Origin: JBELMB01 sp042088665
Lineage (GTDB): Bacteria > Pseudomonadota > Alphaproteobacteria > Rhodobacterales > Rhodobacteraceae
Direction of reading: 5' to 3'
DNA length: 9,589 nt
NCBI GenBank assembly: GCA_042088665.1
Contig: JBELMB010000195.1
Span: forward strand, 1-9,589
In this document: in pieces, positions 6,864 to 9,589 of the stretch
How the letters are laid out: every line of letters starts with the position of its first letter
Position numbering within the stretch: position 1 is the first letter of the stretch
Program-made: the position numbers and the translations under genes
Notes under the pieces: model-generated
Seen by the model: the letters and a program-made list of their open reading frames with translations, nothing else
Databases searched by the model: none
Told to the model about the DNA's origin: nothing

Positions 6864-8213
6864 TCAGTCGAGGATGATCACGTCGTCGCCCAGTTCGATC
6901 TCGAGCTCTTCGAGCACCATCTCGACGGCCTCTTCCGGGCTCATCTCGCCGGTCTCGACCGCCTGAACGCCGGTATAGGTGATGGCGTTGTACTGGCCGA
7001 TGCTGGCGTGGTTCGGCATGAACTCGGCGTACTTCAGCATCGGCGTGCCGGCGATCAGCGCCCAGCCACCTTCGATGAATTCGGGCATGGCCACCTGACC
7101 ATAGTTGATCGGCGTGTGGTTGGTGCCGACCGCGTGGCGGGTGTTGGGCACGTGCTGGCTGGCCATGGCGACCAGTTGCGCGGCCAGATCCTTGTTCTCG
7201 GTGTCGCCGACGATGTAGACGATCGGGTGCGACAGGTTCTTGGGCTCACCGCCTTTTTCACCGGCAGGCGCGTGGATCCATGTCAGCTTGTCGAAGTATT
7301 CTTCTTCGCCGTTCAGACCGAAGGCCTCAAGCTGTGCGCCCACGTTCCAGATGCCGTGGAACTTGCCCATGGCGTCGCCACCGCGGAAGGCGGCATGTGT
7401 GCTGTCCCAGCTGAAGGTGGTCATGTCGGCAGGCAGCGAGCCGTTGTCGACGCAGTACTTCAGCCAGCCATAATACTCGGTCAGGCCCGACTTGGTGATC
7501 TGCAGCTTGGCTTCTTCATCGTTGTAGATGTCGATGCCGAACGACGCCATGGCCATCTGGAAATCGGGGCCGACGTTGGGGCGGTGCACCCAGCCGATCT
7601 TGGCCGCGCCTTTTTCCACCGTGTCGGCAGCAAGGTCACACCAGTCATACATGGTGAACTCGCCTGCTTCGACCTTGCCGGGCAGTGCGTCGATATAGGC
7701 CTGATCGTAGCCCGCCGCGCGCAGGATGTCGTTGTTGACAAAGAACATGCGGATCTCGCTGTCCTGCGGGATGCCGTAACGCTCGCCCTTGTACATGACG
7801 CTCGTCCAGAGCTCGGGGATCATATCGGCATACATCGCCTCATTGGCGGCGATGTGGTCTTCGAGGTTGGCAGCAAGACCCGCCTCGACAAAGGAGCCGA
7901 TCCACTCATGGGCGGCGATGGCGATGTCCGGGGTCTCGCCCACGGAATGCGACTTGAGCAGGGCCAGCGCGTCGGCATCAAAACCTTTGTGGTTGGTCTC
8001 GATCAGGTTGATGACAACGCGTGTGTCTGAACCGGCGGCCTCGAACATGCGGTTCATCTGCTCGGCGGCGGCAACGATGTTGCCGGGGCGCAGCGGGCCG
8101 GAGCGGTCGGCGCGCGACCACAGGTCGATGGTGACGTCGTCGGCAAAGGCAGGTGCGACAAAGGCCGCTGAGGCCGCAAGCAAAGCTGCCGCGGAAAGCG
8201 TTTTGATGGACAT
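6864..8213 (-). CDS. ABC transporter solute-binding protein, family 1
   Basis: A 449-residue periplasmic solute-binding protein that delivers substrate to the permeases. The N terminus has a clear Sec signal peptide: MSIKTL, a hydrophobic run of Ala, Leu and Val, then APAFA-DD with cleavage after about residue 23. The mature protein begins DDVTIDLWSRADRSG. Features of the extracellular solute-binding family 1 include the DIAIAAHEWIG segment, the YGIPQDSEIRMFFVNNDIL segment and a long C-terminal lobe. It has no lipobox cysteine, so it is free in the periplasm. The C terminus is strikingly acidic (EEAVEMVLEELEIELGDDVIILD). The ATG at 8213 places the signal peptide correctly and has GGGGAA 4 nt upstream. 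A GTG start at 8243 would add ten residues before it without a good ribosome site. It is the first gene of the operon. Ligand class is probably a sugar-like or phosphodiester compound; the sequence does not decide. Confidence 0.94.
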   Translation of the reverse strand: MSIKTLSAAALLAASAAFVAPAFADDVTIDLWSRADRSGPLRPGNIVAAAEQMNRMFEAAGSDTRVVINLIETNHKGFDADALALLKSHSVGETPDIAIAAHEWIGSFVEAGLAANLEDHIAANEAMYADMIPELWTSVMYKGERYGIPQDSEIRMFFVNNDILRAAGYDQAYIDALPGKVEAGEFTMYDWCDLAADTVEKGAAKIGWVHRPNVGPDFQMAMASFGIDIYNDEEAKLQITKSGLTEYYGWLKYCVDNGSLPADMTTFSWDSTHAAFRGGDAMGKFHGIWNVGAQLEAFGLNGEEEYFDKLTWIHAPAGEKGGEPKNLSHPIVYIVGDTENKDLAAQLVAMASQHVPNTRHAVGTNHTPINYGQVAMPEFIEGGWALIAGTPMLKYAEFMPNHASIGQYNAITYTGVQAVETGEMSPEEAVEMVLEELEIELGDDVIILD

Positions 8214-8277
8214 GGAATTCCCCAGGATTTTACGGTTTGGCACCTGCAGCTACGGCCATTTCTGTAACGCTCATATG

Positions 8278-8289
8278 TCATCCGGATGA
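8278..8289. promoter_or_regulatory. Candidate operator upstream of the operon
   Basis: A perfect 12-bp palindrome, TCATCCGGATGA, with a central CG lies 64 bp upstream of the binding-protein start codon. A near-copy (11 of 12) precedes the left-edge gene at 62-73. A second, weaker symmetric element, GGATT-TGC-AATCC, lies close by at 8296-8308. Central-CG palindromes of this size are typical of LacI-family operators, and a LacI-family gene is the upstream neighbour. No convincing -35/-10 pair could be fixed around it. Confidence 0.5.
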
Positions 8290-8434
8290 ATTTTCGGATT
8301 TGCAATCCAGTCCAGGACCCCGCGGCAACCCCCGCGCAATGGTCGCAAACCTGACTTGGATCGCGCTGTACAGAAGGATACTGCGGTGGCTCCCTGACGC
8401 CGAAGACATGGCTCGTCTCTGACGCCCGAGTTGA

Positions 8435-8776
8435 TCAGCCAGAGGCGTCTGGCTTGCGCCAGACCGAGACATGCGGCCAGCTGGTGGATGTAAATGGCGT
8501 CTTGCCCCAATCCGCCCAGCATTGGTCGCGTTCCAGACCGGCGAGCCGCGCCATCAGGACAAGCTCGGATGGAAAGACATGGCGCATGGGGATCGAAACC
8601 ATTCGATTTTTGCCGCCCACCGTCCGGATATGGTGGCTGGCAAATCCATAAATATTTCTCGTCCGCGCCCATATGCTCGGCGACACACTCAAGGGCCAGC
8701 GGGCGCTCCCCTCCGGCAGGCGAATGCAAAGCTTTCTGCCGAGAGGGGGCCCAGAGTTTACCGCTGAGGCCGCCAT
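8435..8776 (-). pseudogene. C-terminal remnant of a class I SAM-dependent methyltransferase
   Basis: The last 65 or so residues of this reading frame (8435-8629) begin with IRTVGGKNRM, continue through the run MRHVFPSELVLMARLAGLE, then WADWGKTPFT, and end HVSVWRKP. This is the characteristic end of small class I methyltransferases. The SAM-binding part is absent: upstream of about 8630 the frame turns into unrelated, low-quality sequence. An adjacent frame in the same region (ending PPYPDGG) may be a frameshifted continuation. No Rossmann motif of the D-x-G-x-G-x-G type was found in any minus frame up to 9019. I read it as a decayed gene left between the regulator and the operon. The alternative, a short functional protein, is unlikely. 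The call rests on pattern memory, not a search. Confidence 0.5.
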
Positions 8777-8813
8777 CCCGATGGACCGGAGGCCAAACTG
8801 GACGCGCCGCAGC

Positions 8814-8833
8814 CTTTCAAGTCAGCTTGAAAG
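8814..8833. repeat. 20-bp inverted repeat in the intergenic region
   Basis: CTTTCAAG and CTTGAAAG are perfect 8-bp arms around TCAG. The repeat lies about 190 bp downstream of the LacI-family stop. It has no T-run on either side, so it is not an evident terminator. It could be a protein-binding site or a chance palindrome. Confidence 0.4.
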
Positions 8834-9019
8834 TCGCGAACAGCTGTGAGTCATTCGGCGAAACTCTCGACAACCGACCTGATCCGCTATTCTCAGCGCG
8901 TCTTCCAGTACAAGGAACAAGGCTTTTTTCTGGAAGGTGAATTGACGCTGTTCTGGTGCAGGCGGCTATTCACCTCGATACGGCTTTACCGCATTGCGAA
9001 GTTTTGGGGTCGAAGACGC

Positions 9020-9589
9020 TCAGACGCTTTCCGGCGTATAGATATCAAAGCCGAAAGTGACCCGGTGCGCACCAGCATCGCGGCCGCCGCTCTTGGCTTT
9101 CATCAGGGTTTCGATCGTTTCGCGGGCAAAACGTTTCATCGGGTGCGAAATGATCATGGACAAGGTGCCGTCGATCAAGGCAGCGCGCGTATCGTCAAAA
9201 AGCTCGTAGCCAACAGCAACAAAGTCATCGCGTTTCGGCATCGCCCTCAGGGCGGCAATTGCGCCCGTGACCCCGCCGCCGGAAATGTACAGGCCGCAGA
9301 GGTTCGGATGGTCGGTGAGCAGTTTTTCCACGTGTTCCCGCGCGACGGCCGCCGATTCGTAGGTCGGAAGAGGCTCGAGAACCGAGAAACTGGCGTTGTG
9401 TTCGCGAAAGTAGGACCGAAACCCGCTTTCGTTCATTTCCTGATTGCGAAGCCGGTGAGAGCCGACAAGAACCCCGATCTTGCCGGGGGCACGCACCATC
9501 TTGTCAAAGGCCCAGGCCGCCGTTCGCCCGACCTTTGAACCGCCCCGGTTTTGCCGGAGACTGTGGATTTCGTATTTCAAGCTGCGACT
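9020..9589 (-). CDS. LacI-family transcriptional regulator, C-terminal part
   Basis: The reading frame is open to the right edge, so the N-terminal helix-turn-helix is outside the window; about 189 residues of the effector-binding domain are present. The family is recognised from the periplasmic-binding-like fold: GRTAAWAFDKMV, then the strand KIGVLVGSHRLRNQEMNESGF, then LCGLYISGGGVTGAIAALR and DDFVAVGYELFDDTRAALIDGTLSMIISH, ending with FGFDIYTPESV. LacI-type proteins usually bind a small sugar-like effector and repress a neighbouring uptake operon. It lies on the same strand, about 800 bp upstream of the binding-protein gene, and is a good candidate to control the operon through the palindrome at 8278-8289. 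That link is inferred. Confidence 0.88.
   Translation of the reverse strand, partial: SRSLKYEIHSLRQNRGGSKVGRTAAWAFDKMVRAPGKIGVLVGSHRLRNQEMNESGFRSYFREHNASFSVLEPLPTYESAAVAREHVEKLLTDHPNLCGLYISGGGVTGAIAALRAMPKRDDFVAVGYELFDDTRAALIDGTLSMIISHPMKRFARETIETLMKAKSGGRDAGAHRVTFGFDIYTPESV

Larger units (their letters stand above)
8214..9019. other. Long intergenic region between regulator and operon
   Basis: About 800 bp with no intact gene. From the operon side it contains the candidate operator (8278-8289), the methyltransferase remnant (8435-8776) and the inverted repeat (8814-8833). The part from about 8834 to 9019 holds no feature I can name. A plus-strand frame from a GTG at 8846 is open there, but it resembles no known protein and continues as antisense of the regulator gene. 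The operon promoter should lie in the first 150 bp or so upstream of 8213. Confidence 0.6.

Noticed and set aside
7008..8030. Long plus-strand open frame (340 codons)
   Set aside because: It lies fully antisense to the binding-protein gene, which has a signal peptide and family features. No known protein pattern is seen in the plus-strand translation.
3795..8213. Calling the transporter ugpBAEC outright
   Set aside because: The layout resembles Ugp, but the MalG-type subunit has extra helices and the binding protein has no feature that proves a glycerol-phosphate ligand. Gene symbols were left empty.
8942..8971. TTGACG on the plus strand as a promoter -35 box
   Set aside because: The spaced -10 candidate (CTATTC) is poor and there is no plus-strand gene downstream to serve.
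8846..9538. Plus-strand open frame starting at a GTG before the regulator
   Set aside because: Most of it is antisense to the LacI-family gene. The first 55 or so codons lie in non-coding sequence but match no family I know, and no ribosome site was identified.
1..9589. CRISPR arrays, tRNA or rRNA genes, insertion sequences
   Set aside because: No regularly spaced repeats, no tRNA-like cloverleaf sequence, and no transposase or terminal inverted repeats were seen.

Overview
The window looks like chromosomal DNA of an alphaproteobacterium, most likely a Rhodobacterales (Roseobacter-type) bacterium. The reasons are high GC, strong GC3 bias, ATGA and TGATG gene overlaps, and the style of the predicted proteins. 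This is a judgement from composition and protein character, with no database search. Every supported gene reads on the minus strand, so transcription runs from high to low coordinates.

Right edge (8214-9589): the 3' part of a LacI-family regulator runs off the window. It is followed by about 800 bp without an intact gene. That gap holds the C-terminal remnant of a SAM-dependent methyltransferase (about 8435-8776), a 20-bp inverted repeat (8814-8833), and a perfect 12-bp palindrome (8278-8289) just upstream of the operon.

Centre (229-8213): nine tightly packed genes form one apparent operon. In order they are a family-1 solute-binding protein, an RNA hairpin, a MalF-type permease, a MalG-type permease with two extra membrane helices, a MalK/UgpC-type ATPase, an endonuclease/exonuclease/phosphatase (EEP) hydrolase, a glycerophosphodiester phosphodiesterase (GDPD), a second and divergent EEP hydrolase, a VOC (glyoxalase-fold) protein, and a small P-loop ATPase. 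Six of the eight junctions overlap by 1, 4 or 8 bases. The importer resembles the Ugp system (glycerol-3-phosphate and glycerophosphodiester import, with the cytosolic diesterase UgpQ), but it carries three phosphoesterase-type enzymes, none with a signal peptide. My working idea is a scavenging route for an organic phosphodiester such as a lipid head group: import intact, then hydrolysis in the cytosol. The substrate is not determined by the sequence.

Left edge (1-228): a 175-bp gap precedes the first 17 codons of a gene that looks like a GntR-family regulator. Its start region carries a 12-bp site matching the operon's upstream palindrome at 11 of 12 positions. The two sites may be operators of one regulator acting at both ends of the cluster.
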